This document shows positions 7,208-15,010 of a DNA stretch of 25,432 nucleotides, piece after piece. The stretch spans positions 1-25,432 of the IMG/VR virus record IMGVR_UViG_3300017755_002896. One strand, given 5' to 3'. Source of the stretch: a virus. The translations under genes and the position numbers were made by a program. Position 1 is the first letter of the stretch, and each line of letters starts with the position of its first letter. Below the pieces are notes generated by a model. The model was not told where the DNA came from, ran no database searches, and saw only the letters and a list, made by a program, of their open reading frames with translations.

Positions 7208-8007
7208 GAAAAAATAAGTACGGTGTTTTTTATACTTGTTACACAGAAAACAAAGCAGTAGAGTATTCTCTGCAAGAATTATTCAAAGTCTATCCAGATA
7301 TTCCTGTGTATTTGGTTTCTGATGGCGGATCCAACTTTGATTACTTAAAAGAGATGTTTCCAGACAACAATATAAATACTTTATTGGAACATGATAGTCG
7401 AGGAAAACTAAATCTAATTCAAGAACACAACTACCTAGAAGAAGATAATCTGAAGGCATCTGTAGATAGTATCACTACCTTTTTAGATAGAGTAGAGAGA
7501 GCGATTGAGTATTGTGATTGCGATTTTCTCTTAGTCTTGGAACCTGACGTATTAGTTAGAGGTGAGTTTTCCATTCCGGAAGGTGTCAAACTATTAGGAT
7601 CAAGAATAAATAATGGATTGAGTAAACAATTAGGACAGTATTTAGAAACTTTTGATAAGGGAATTCCCGTCAGTGAGTGGGGAGTAACTCCTGCTTTATT
7701 CTGTTCAAATTCTTTCTTAGAAGCATTTGACATTATCAAGAATGATGATACAATAGTACCAATGATGTGTAAGTTAGAGAGACGAGTTCCTTTCTATGAT
7801 GTATTATTTGCCGTCTTGTTTGGATTGATTGGAATTGAGGAAACAATTAATCCTGAAATAGTTGAGTGTCTCAGAAATGCAAATTGGAGATCAACTCAAC
7901 ATCCTCTTGTTCACCAGTATAGAGAATATTATCCCCTCAGCACAGAGGGGTACAACAGCACGAATGGTCAGAGAGATCATTTAATAACACAATCTAAAGG
8001 AGTTTGA
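7204..8007 (+). CDS. Putative GT-A fold glycosyltransferase, family not recognised
   Basis: From ATG 7204, which overlaps the GT11 stop as ATGA, the protein has 267 residues. The N terminus YGVFYTCYTENKAVEYSLQE (6-25) and VYLVSDGG (35-42) resemble the nucleotide-binding opening of GT-A enzymes. DFLLVLEPDVLVRG (107-120) looks like a DxD-type metal site in which the first Asp is replaced by Glu (EPD). No transmembrane segment is evident. Context between GT11 and the UDP-sugar dehydrogenase supports a sugar transferase. I cannot assign a CAZy family or substrate. Confidence 0.65.
   Translation: MRKNKYGVFYTCYTENKAVEYSLQELFKVYPDIPVYLVSDGGSNFDYLKEMFPDNNINTLLEHDSRGKLNLIQEHNYLEEDNLKASVDSITTFLDRVERAIEYCDCDFLLVLEPDVLVRGEFSIPEGVKLLGSRINNGLSKQLGQYLETFDKGIPVSEWGVTPALFCSNSFLEAFDIIKNDDTIVPMMCKLERRVPFYDVLFAVLFGLIGIEETINPEIVECLRNANWRSTQHPLVHQYREYYPLSTEGYNSTNGQRDHLITQSKGV
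7996..8002 (+). promoter_or_regulatory. Strong Shine-Dalgarno for the UDP-sugar dehydrogenase
   Basis: AAAGGAG lies 6 nt before ATG 8009. It is one of the few strong ribosome-binding sites inside the sugar block, where most starts rely on stop-start overlap. Confidence 0.7.
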
Positions 8008-8008
8008 A

Positions 8009-9280
8009 ATGAATGTTGGTTTTATGGGTTTGGGTAAGTTGGGTCTTCCTTGTGCATTAGCGATTGAGGAAAAAGGACACTATGTGTGTGGTTATGATGT
8101 TGATGATGGTGTAAAAACTATTTTGGAAAGTAAAAAACTTCCTTATCGTGAAGAGGGTGCGCCCGAAAAGTTGGAAAACCATAATATTGATTTCACAGAT
8201 ATCGATGAGATGGTGAAAAAAAGTGATATTATTTTTGTACCAATTCAAACACCACACGAAAAACAATACGAAGGAACAACTCGTCTTCCAGATGAAAGGG
8301 TAGACTTTAACTATGATTGGTTAAAGTCAGGTCTAAAGACTCTATCTGATTCAATTGATTCCAATGGTGAGGACAAAATTGTTGTTATTATTTCTACAGT
8401 TCTTCCCGGAACCGTGCGAAAGGAAATTAAACCATTCCTCAGCGACCACATTAAGTTGTGTTACAACCCGTTCTTTATTGCAATGGGAACCACTATTAAT
8501 GATTTTATCAATCCAGAATTCGTATTGCTTGGTGTCGATGATAAGGAAGCAGTAGAAACGGTCAAAGATTTTTACGCTACCATCCATGATCGTCCAGTGT
8601 ATGAATGTTCCATCGAAGAAGCAGAGATGATCAAGGTTTCATATAACACATATATCACAATGAAGATTAATCTTGCCAATGTTATTATGGAAGCGGCACA
8701 TAAACTTGATAATGTCAACTGTGACAATGTGATGAAGGGCATGTTCCTTGCTAACGAAAGACTTATTAGCACGAAGTATCTTCTTGGTGGAATGGGTGAT
8801 GGGGGCGGATGTCATCCAAGAGATAATATTGCACTGTCGTGGATGGCAAGAGAATTGGATCTTAGTCACGACTGGTATGAAAGTATGATGATTTGTCGAG
8901 AAAAACAGACAGAGTGGTTAGGGGATCTTCTTCTCGACAAGGCAAAAGAAACTGGACTCGAACCAATTATTCTTGGTAAATGTTTCAAGAAAGAAACAAA
9001 TCTCACAGTTGGTAGTCCATCAATTCTCATGAAGAACATCATCAATGAACAGGGTGTTGACGTTCTAATGTACGATCCTTGGATTGATGATTGCGATCCT
9101 CCACTTACAGAAAAAGCAGTGTTCTTTATTGGAACCAATCATGACAAGTTTACTGAATATGTTTTCCCAGAAGGATCAGTTGTAATTGATCCTTGGAGAA
9201 TGATGCCAGAGCAAAATGGAGTAGAACTTATTCGTATTGGAGACACTTCGACTTCTGTGTCAAATATTGAGGTTTCTTGA
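8009..9280 (+). CDS. UDP-glucose/GDP-mannose-type 6-dehydrogenase
   Basis: These enzymes oxidise the C6 hydroxyl of a nucleotide sugar to a uronate with two NAD+. The 423-residue protein has the N-terminal NAD motif GFMGLGKLGLP (4-14), STVLPGT (129-135) and the central dimerisation helix with catalytic Lys and Asn, EAEMIKVSYN (204-213). The active-site Cys lies in GGGCHPRD (265-272), where the usual KD is RD. The C-terminal UDP-binding-like domain contains LGKCFKKETNLTVGSPS. Spacing of K209, N213, C268 and D272 matches the Streptococcus enzyme (K204, N208, C260, D264). The substrate (UDP-Glc, UDP-HexNAc or GDP-Man) cannot be read from sequence. Its NAD+ demand may relate to the nearby NAD synthetase. 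Confidence 0.9.
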   Translation: MNVGFMGLGKLGLPCALAIEEKGHYVCGYDVDDGVKTILESKKLPYREEGAPEKLENHNIDFTDIDEMVKKSDIIFVPIQTPHEKQYEGTTRLPDERVDFNYDWLKSGLKTLSDSIDSNGEDKIVVIISTVLPGTVRKEIKPFLSDHIKLCYNPFFIAMGTTINDFINPEFVLLGVDDKEAVETVKDFYATIHDRPVYECSIEEAEMIKVSYNTYITMKINLANVIMEAAHKLDNVNCDNVMKGMFLANERLISTKYLLGGMGDGGGCHPRDNIALSWMARELDLSHDWYESMMICREKQTEWLGDLLLDKAKETGLEPIILGKCFKKETNLTVGSPSILMKNIINEQGVDVLMYDPWIDDCDPPLTEKAVFFIGTNHDKFTEYVFPEGSVVIDPWRMMPEQNGVELIRIGDTSTSVSNIEVS

Positions 9281-10053
9281 TGAATATGACAATTGATGAT
9301 GTAAAGAGTTATTGGAATAACCAACCCTGTAATGTCAAACACTCGGATAAAGAAGTTGGTACTTTTGAATATTTTGAAGAAGTTTCAGCAAAGAGATATA
9401 CTGCTGAACCTCATATTTCAGAGTTTGCCAAATTTAATGATTGTGAAGGCAAAGACGTATTGGAAATTGGTTGCGGTATAGGAACAGATGGTGTCGAATT
9501 TTTGAAGTCTGGTGCAAACTATACAGCGACAGAACTTTCAGAAAAAAGTGCGGATATCGCCAGAAAAAGATTTGATGTTTATGGTTATGATGTAGACGTT
9601 CATGTAGGCAATTCAGAAAATTTATGCGACTTTCTCCCCGAAAAGCAATATGATGTTATTTACTCGTTTGGTGTTATTCACCACACTCCAAACCCCGACA
9701 AAGTATTTTCTAAAATTAAAAAATACCTCAAGGACGATGGTGTGTTAAGAATTATGTTGTATGCAAAAGACTCTTGGAAAGGTTACATGATTGATGAAGG
9801 ATTGGACCAACCCGAAGCACAATATGGGTGTCCGATTGCAAACATGTATACGAAAGAAGAGGTAGTAAATCTTCTATCAGACTATGATGTTACTTCTATT
9901 AAACAGGATCATATTTTTACATACAAAATTGCTGAGTATAAACAAGGACTTTTTGTAAAAGAACCGTGGTTTGAAAGTATGAATGACAAAGTATTCTCTG
10001 CCATGAAAAAACATCTTGGGTGGCATCTACTTATAGAGGCAAAATTAAAGTGA
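9277..10053 (+). CDS. Class I SAM-dependent methyltransferase (Methyltransf_11/25-like)
   Basis: This 258-residue protein has motif I VLEIGCGIGTD (61-71), acidic TATELSEK (83-90) and post-motif YDVIYSFGVIHHTPNP (125-140), as in UbiE-like small-molecule methyltransferases. A FEYFEEV segment precedes the fold (30-36). ATGATG at 9277-9282 offers two adjacent starts, the first overlapping the dehydrogenase stop. It is located among sugar genes, so methylation of a nucleotide sugar or finished glycan is the likely role. It is unrelated in sequence to the FkbM enzyme at 4305, so the locus carries two different methyltransferases. Confidence 0.85.
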   Translation: MMNMTIDDVKSYWNNQPCNVKHSDKEVGTFEYFEEVSAKRYTAEPHISEFAKFNDCEGKDVLEIGCGIGTDGVEFLKSGANYTATELSEKSADIARKRFDVYGYDVDVHVGNSENLCDFLPEKQYDVIYSFGVIHHTPNPDKVFSKIKKYLKDDGVLRIMLYAKDSWKGYMIDEGLDQPEAQYGCPIANMYTKEEVVNLLSDYDVTSIKQDHIFTYKIAEYKQGLFVKEPWFESMNDKVFSAMKKHLGWHLLIEAKLK

Positions 10054-10835
10054 ATGATATTTCAAAATGGATTAAAAACTATTGTGAGCAGTACGGAATC
10101 AAGAGTTTAATCATTGGGGTATCGGGTGGAATTGACTCCGCTCTTACCTCAACACTATGTGCTTTGACAGACCTTGAAACAATTCTTCTTACCATGCCTA
10201 TTCACCAGTCACCTGATCAACATCTTCGTGGGTTGCGTCATATTGACTGGTTAAAAGATAATCACTCAAATGTTTCCCATAGAGATATTGATCTTACTTC
10301 TCTCTATGACACTTTCGTTTCTGGATTGGAAGATGATGAAAAGGATACGCTTGCTTTAGCAAACACAAGAGCAAGACTTCGCATGACTACGCTGTATCAG
10401 ATTGCACAAGTACATGGTGGTATCGTAGTTGGAACAGGAAACAAGGTAGAAGACTTTGGTGTTGGATTCTTTACCAAGTACGGAGATGGTGGAGTTGACA
10501 TTTCACCGATTGCAGATCTTACTAAAACAGAAGTTCGTGAGATGGCAAAAGAACTTGGTGTTTGTGAAGAAATTCTAGTTGCTCCACCAACTGATGGGTT
10601 GTGGGATGATGGTAGAACTGATGAAGATCAGATTGGTGCCACTTATGAGGAACTGGAATGGGCAATGGATTATTCTGACGTATCCCGACCGAAAGAATTT
10701 CTCCGTATGTTTGGAGTGAATACAGATGGATCTAATATAACAGACAGACAAAAAGAAGTTGTAGAAATTTACAACAGATTACACAATCAAAACAGACACA
10801 AAATGATTCCAATTCCAGTGTACAAGAAAGGTTAA
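10050..10835 (+). CDS. nadE: NH3-dependent NAD+ synthetase-like enzyme
   Basis: NadE amidates nicotinic-acid adenine dinucleotide to NAD+ using ATP and ammonia. From GTG 10050, which overlaps the previous stop as GTGA, the protein has 261 residues, the size of bacterial NH3-dependent NadE. Motifs: P-loop IIGVSGGIDSAL (21-32), ANTRARLRM (104-112), GTGNKVEDFGVGFFTKYGDG (128-147), VDISPIADLTKTEVRE (149-164), APPTDGLWDDGRTDEDQIG (178-196, NadE P2 loop) and the C-terminal HKMIPIP (250-256). It has no glutaminase domain. An in-frame GTG at 10020 is a less likely start. It sits between sugar methyltransferase and carbamoyltransferase genes, an unusual place for a cofactor gene. Either it replenishes NAD+ or it has been recruited to amidate a sugar acid. 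Confidence 0.88.
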   Translation: MNDISKWIKNYCEQYGIKSLIIGVSGGIDSALTSTLCALTDLETILLTMPIHQSPDQHLRGLRHIDWLKDNHSNVSHRDIDLTSLYDTFVSGLEDDEKDTLALANTRARLRMTTLYQIAQVHGGIVVGTGNKVEDFGVGFFTKYGDGGVDISPIADLTKTEVREMAKELGVCEEILVAPPTDGLWDDGRTDEDQIGATYEELEWAMDYSDVSRPKEFLRMFGVNTDGSNITDRQKEVVEIYNRLHNQNRHKMIPIPVYKKG

Positions 10836-10836
10836 T

Positions 10837-12435
10837 ATGAAAAACGTAGTCAGTATATTTGCAGGACATGACTCTAATGTGACATTCTATAATTCAAAGA
10901 CAGGTTCTTATCATGTCATTGAGTTAGAACGCTTAGTAAAAAAAAGATATTTCAGACTTCATGTTGATAATACTCCAGATGAAATAGTAGATATTCTTAC
11001 GCAGTGTCAAGAGATTGCTGAAAAGTATTGGGGTATTGAAAATGATTACTCTGCCGTGCTTATTGTTACCGATGGGTGGTTGGAACCTGAACTACTCGAA
11101 CGAGTTTTCAATACAGACCATGTTTGGAGATATGCTCAACACCATCACGCTCACGCCGCCGGTGCTTTCTATATGTCACCATTCGATGAGTCTTTAATCA
11201 TATCGTATGATGGGGGAGGAGATGACGGTCATTTCAATATTTACACAGGTGGACAAAATGGAGTTCAACTGGTTGAGAGTGTTGAGTCTGACTTTGGTGG
11301 GGGTTATCTTCTATGTGGGTCCACGATAAGAGAAATTACTGAGAAGTCAAGAAACCCGCTGGCAATAGCAGGAAAGTTAATGGGTCTTTGTGCTTATGGA
11401 TCACCCAAAGAAGAGTGGGTACAGTCTTTTTCTAATATTTTCTTTGATCGAAACTATAAGAAATTATCTGAAGAAACTAACTTAAATTTTAAAAACGCAG
11501 ATGCCCCTTGGAATAATCCATTAGACAACTGGTCATATGAAGGTGAACCTGCCTATGATATCGCTGCAACTGCACAAGAAGCATTTAAAAGATCTTTCTT
11601 TGATGTCATCGATAAGTATATGAAACAATTTCCAGATCTTCCTGTTTGTATAACAGGGGGCGCTGGTCTTAATGTTCTAGTCAACGAGGAAATGAAACGA
11701 CGATATGATAGAGAAATTTATATTCCACCGAATCCCAATGATTGTGGTTTGTCTGTTGGTAATTTGTTTCTCTATACAAGACCATCTAAGAGTGTCGATG
11801 TAACATATAACGGACTGCCACTATTAGACAGAGATAAGTTAGACGAATATGTTGTAGAACGAGAAGCAAGAAAAACGACAACAGCAGAAATAGCGTCTCT
11901 AATTAAAGATGGTAAAATTATTGGTCTCGTTTATGGAGACTCTGAAGTTGGTCCCCGTGCATTAGGAAACAGATCAATCGTGTGTGATCCATCTATACTT
12001 GACATGAAAGATATACTAAACTCTAAAGTAAAGTTTAGAGAGTGGTATAGACCATTCGCTCCTTTCTGCAAAAAAGAAGATGCTTCCACTTACTTCGACT
12101 CTCCTACTTTCGATAATCTAGAGTATATGAGTTATGCACCTCTTGTGAAGGAGGAGTATAAAGAAAAACTTCCATCTGTCACACACGTTGACGGTTCCTC
12201 CCGACTACAAACAGTGACTGAGGAATCACATAAGGGATTCTATGATCTACTTACAGAGTTCGGCAAACTATCAGACACTAATGTCCTCATAAATACATCT
12301 TTTAATATTAGAGGATATCCAATTCTCTCTACAATCGAAGATGCATTACATGTCCTAGATAATACTGAGATAGATTATGTTGTAGTCGAAGACTATATTT
12401 TTAGTAAGAATGTTTTTAGCAAAGGATTGGAATGA
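10837..12435 (+). CDS. NodU/CmcH/TobZ-family O-carbamoyltransferase
   Basis: The family transfers a carbamoyl group from carbamoyl phosphate via carbamoyl-adenylate to a hydroxyl, for example on Nod-factor sugars or tobramycin. The 532-residue protein has both domains. The N-terminal Kae1-like ASKHA domain has FAGHDSN (8-14), metal-binding HHHAHAAGAF (102-111), SYDGGGDDG (123-131) and CITGGAGLNV (271-280). The C-terminal YrdC-like part has YGDSEVGPRALGNRSI (366-381), KFREWYRPFAPF (399-410), HVDGSSRLQTV (450-460) and NTSFNIRGYPI (486-496). It is complete. It starts 1 nt after nadE and overlaps the next gene by 4 nt. It probably carbamoylates a sugar in the glycan made by this cluster. Confidence 0.94.
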   Translation: MKNVVSIFAGHDSNVTFYNSKTGSYHVIELERLVKKRYFRLHVDNTPDEIVDILTQCQEIAEKYWGIENDYSAVLIVTDGWLEPELLERVFNTDHVWRYAQHHHAHAAGAFYMSPFDESLIISYDGGGDDGHFNIYTGGQNGVQLVESVESDFGGGYLLCGSTIREITEKSRNPLAIAGKLMGLCAYGSPKEEWVQSFSNIFFDRNYKKLSEETNLNFKNADAPWNNPLDNWSYEGEPAYDIAATAQEAFKRSFFDVIDKYMKQFPDLPVCITGGAGLNVLVNEEMKRRYDREIYIPPNPNDCGLSVGNLFLYTRPSKSVDVTYNGLPLLDRDKLDEYVVEREARKTTTAEIASLIKDGKIIGLVYGDSEVGPRALGNRSIVCDPSILDMKDILNSKVKFREWYRPFAPFCKKEDASTYFDSPTFDNLEYMSYAPLVKEEYKEKLPSVTHVDGSSRLQTVTEESHKGFYDLLTEFGKLSDTNVLINTSFNIRGYPILSTIEDALHVLDNTEIDYVVVEDYIFSKNVFSKGLE

Positions 12436-13265
12436 GTGTAACCTTATATTATGTTGTCGGTGGTAACGACTGTCACTATGAAAATCTAAGACTATCTGTT
12501 AACAGTGTGAGAAAACTAACAGACACCCCGATCAAAATTTTTGATTTTTCAAACAAATGGGATCATGACTTCACGAACTTAGAAGTCGTTGATATTTCAG
12601 ACGAGATAAACTTCTCCAAAAGAAAAATTGGATATCAATTCTGGAGGCAGAAGTATGTTCGTGCGTTGGACATTGACACCGATTATGGAATGTATGTTGA
12701 TACAGATACCGTAATGGTCAATGACAACCTAGATCAACTTTGTGGGTTTATTGGGGATGAGATTGGATCCGCGAGACATTGGTGGGTTCCTAACTTTGAA
12801 CATTTTAGAGCAAAGGGTGTTCCTCCACAAAACGTCTCAAACTACGAGGCAGTTCGCAAGCACTTAAAAATCGATGACCTTGATCCGTTTTATGCCGGGG
12901 GAGTTTTCCTTTTCAGAAACAATGACACAAACACAAAGTTAATGCAGAAAGTTATTGATGTTTATGATGAGATTTATACCGAAGACTCAGAGTACATTAG
13001 TGGAATAACAGACGAAGTTTTCTTTAGTGGAGTATGTCGAGATGTTATTGATCTTGGAGGTGCTTTAAACCATTGTTGTATGGGTGATGAACACATGGAC
13101 CTTGATATCGTAAATGGTACGTTTGTTGGTAAAAATAAATACGAACCAGTTCCTAAACCTATTACATTTTTTCACTGTGATATCAGTAGGAGAGATCCGT
13201 CAGAAAATTACACCGGAGAAATGCAAGATAGAATAAGGGAACTCTACGATGGTTGCCTTTCATAA
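12432..13265 (+). CDS. GT8/GT32-like GT-A glycosyltransferase
   Basis: This 277-residue retaining-type GT-A enzyme (by resemblance) has the N terminus LYYVVGGNDCHYENLRLSVN (5-24), the metal-binding DxD in YVDTDTVMV (88-96), the acceptor-site-like FYAGGVFLF (153-161), DEVFFS (194-199) and a C-terminal FFHCD (246-250). The last corresponds to the conserved H that coordinates the metal in GT8-like enzymes. It starts at ATGA over the carbamoyltransferase stop and overlaps the next gene by 17 nt. The donor is unknown; UDP-Glc or UDP-Gal is common in the family. Confidence 0.75.
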   Translation: MSVTLYYVVGGNDCHYENLRLSVNSVRKLTDTPIKIFDFSNKWDHDFTNLEVVDISDEINFSKRKIGYQFWRQKYVRALDIDTDYGMYVDTDTVMVNDNLDQLCGFIGDEIGSARHWWVPNFEHFRAKGVPPQNVSNYEAVRKHLKIDDLDPFYAGGVFLFRNNDTNTKLMQKVIDVYDEIYTEDSEYISGITDEVFFSGVCRDVIDLGGALNHCCMGDEHMDLDIVNGTFVGKNKYEPVPKPITFFHCDISRRDPSENYTGEMQDRIRELYDGCLS

Positions 13266-14046
13266 TTTCATAGATCATTCTATAGTACAACAGGGGGATC
13301 ATTTTCCCGACCCACCGGAACTTGATGTTCTGGTGGACTGTTCTACTATTAAAGATGATGGTTTTAATAAAGAAACTACAATTGGTTGGATTGTCGAAAG
13401 TCCTGCCATATTAGAAGCATATGCACCGGGATTCCAGCGTGTGTTAAAAGAACGATTGGAAAGTGGTACATGTAATTTCAAAAAGTTGTACACATATGAT
13501 CCATCCTACAAGGGACTTCCTAATGTGTTCATGCTTGATTATTGTCCTGCGTCAACTTGGATCGAAGAAGAAAATAGAAAGATACACCCCAAATCAAAAT
13601 TGGTTTCTTTTATTTCTTCCAGTAAAACTATGACTCCAATGCAAAGAGATAGGACAGAACTACTAAGAAGATTTATACACGACAATAATGTAGATGTGTA
13701 CGGAAGAAACGTAAATCCAATAGAAAAGAAGTCTGACGCACTACGAGACTACTGCTTTTCCTTTGCCGTTGAAAATTGTTGTTCGTCTGGATACTGGACA
13801 GAAAAAATCTTAGATTGTTTTATTACAGGGACAGTTCCAATTTACATAGGGGATCCTGATATTCATAAGGTCTTTGATCTTCGGGGTGTTATAAAATTTA
13901 ACCCAAATGAAGATTTTAACTTGTCTTTTGAGAGATATTATGATATGATGCCCTATGTACAAAAGAACTACGAAACCGCAATACACATCAAGAATGAATT
14001 TAGACATCAAATTCCAATCTTGATTGAGGATTACTTACATGATTGA
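13249..14046 (+). CDS. GT10-like (alpha-1,3-fucosyltransferase-type) glycosyltransferase
   Basis: GT10 enzymes transfer fucose alpha-1,3/1,4 to GlcNAc in Lewis-type structures. The C-terminal donor-binding signature is present: YCFSFAVENCCSSGYWTEKI (168-187) followed by DCFITGTVPIYIGDP (189-203). This corresponds to the family pattern of FxxxxEN, YxTEKI and G-x-VP-x-Y-x-G. The N-terminal half (1-130) is not recognisable and is shorter than in many GT10 enzymes, so an exostosin-like GT-B relative is the alternative. The start is supported by AAGGGA at 13235-13240, 8 nt upstream, and the gene overlaps the previous one by 17 nt. The product has 265 residues. Confidence 0.74.
   Translation: MVAFHNFIDHSIVQQGDHFPDPPELDVLVDCSTIKDDGFNKETTIGWIVESPAILEAYAPGFQRVLKERLESGTCNFKKLYTYDPSYKGLPNVFMLDYCPASTWIEEENRKIHPKSKLVSFISSSKTMTPMQRDRTELLRRFIHDNNVDVYGRNVNPIEKKSDALRDYCFSFAVENCCSSGYWTEKILDCFITGTVPIYIGDPDIHKVFDLRGVIKFNPNEDFNLSFERYYDMMPYVQKNYETAIHIKNEFRHQIPILIEDYLHD
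14026..14030 (+). promoter_or_regulatory. Shine-Dalgarno selecting ATG 14039
   Basis: GAGGA, 8 nt before ATG 14039 and inside the end of the GT10-like gene, favours this start over the in-frame TTG at 14024. Confidence 0.6.
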
Positions 14047-15010
14047 TCTCCCCCTTACTTTTATAATACCATACAAAAAAGATTGCGATGATAGGCAGAG
14101 AAATCTTTCCGTTGTTGTTCGGTATCTCTTGCACAACTACAACTCGAATGTAATTGTGCTGGAAGCAGACCAAGAAAAAACAATTGATAAGATTTTACCA
14201 GAGGATGATCGTCTTACTTGTATGTTCGAGTATTTACCAGAGGGTGCAGTTTTTCATCGAACAAAATATCTAAATATGATGCTCGATCAGGTCACAACGC
14301 CACTTGTGGCAAATTATGATGTGGATGTTATGTTTGATCCGAGTACAATAGACAAAGCATGTTGTTTGATTCTAAATAATAAAGCAGACGTTGTTTATCC
14401 TTTTGGTGAACTAAAACAAGATCAACTAAGATTATTTCTTCCTTCCACGTTCGACGAAAATTATATGATTAATCGTAAGTTATACGAACATCCTCGTCTT
14501 CTTCTTGATGGCATGAGAGAATACTTTGATGGCGAACTTCCAGTTGTTGATAACCCACATGAAAATTTAAAAAATGTTCAACGTAATAAAAATGAAGATT
14601 CTTTTTTTATGTCAGAACACGATTACCAACCGAAATGTGATTTCCCAAATCATGGCATTGGTGGTTGGACAACCCTTGCGGGACACTGTATAATTTTTAG
14701 AACAAAAACTTATTTCGATGGATTCATGGAAAACGAAGAGTTTATAGGATGGGGACCAGAAGACGCAGAGCGACTAAAAAGATTCCGTATGCTTGGGTAC
14801 AATGTCGTACACCTCGAAGGGAACCTCGTATTTCATTTAGAACATAGAAATCCTCTAGTATCAACAGAATTTAATCCGAACGCCAATAAAAATGAATTGC
14901 TGTGGCGAAATACATTTGATCCATGTAACACACAAGAAGAATATGAAAAAATATACTCGTCATATGATTACTACAACAAGTATAGTCACAAAGAAAAGGA
15001 ACTAGCGTGA
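14039..15010 (+). CDS. GT2-like glycosyltransferase with galactosyltransferase-type C-terminal motif
   Basis: This 323-residue GT-A enzyme resembles the capsule/GT2_2 group (Pfam Glyco_tranf_2_2 and Glyco_transf_7C, from memory). It opens LTFIIPYKKD (6-15) and RQRNLSVVVRYLL (19-31), has the DxD in ANYDVDVMFD (91-100), and carries FIGWGPEDAERLKR (235-248), the GWGxED motif that contacts acceptor and donor in beta-1,4-galactosyl- and GalNAc-transferases, then FHLEHR (265-270). It overlaps the previous gene by 8 nt and the next by 4 (GTGA). A beta-linked Gal, GalNAc or GlcA transfer would be typical of the family. The exact sugar is not determined. Confidence 0.8.
   Translation: MIDLPLTFIIPYKKDCDDRQRNLSVVVRYLLHNYNSNVIVLEADQEKTIDKILPEDDRLTCMFEYLPEGAVFHRTKYLNMMLDQVTTPLVANYDVDVMFDPSTIDKACCLILNNKADVVYPFGELKQDQLRLFLPSTFDENYMINRKLYEHPRLLLDGMREYFDGELPVVDNPHENLKNVQRNKNEDSFFMSEHDYQPKCDFPNHGIGGWTTLAGHCIIFRTKTYFDGFMENEEFIGWGPEDAERLKRFRMLGYNVVHLEGNLVFHLEHRNPLVSTEFNPNANKNELLWRNTFDPCNTQEEYEKIYSSYDYYNKYSHKEKELA

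Noticed and set aside
7371-7378. TATAAATA, the T4 late-promoter sequence
   Set aside because: It lies inside the coding region of the 7204 glycosyltransferase, well away from any gene start, in AT-rich DNA. A single 8-bp match is expected by chance.
10050-10835. NadE-like gene as a WbpG-type N-acetyl sugar amidotransferase
   Set aside because: The GTGNKVED, KYGDGGVD and P2-loop motifs fit NadE much better. Re-tasking is kept only as a secondary possibility in the findings.
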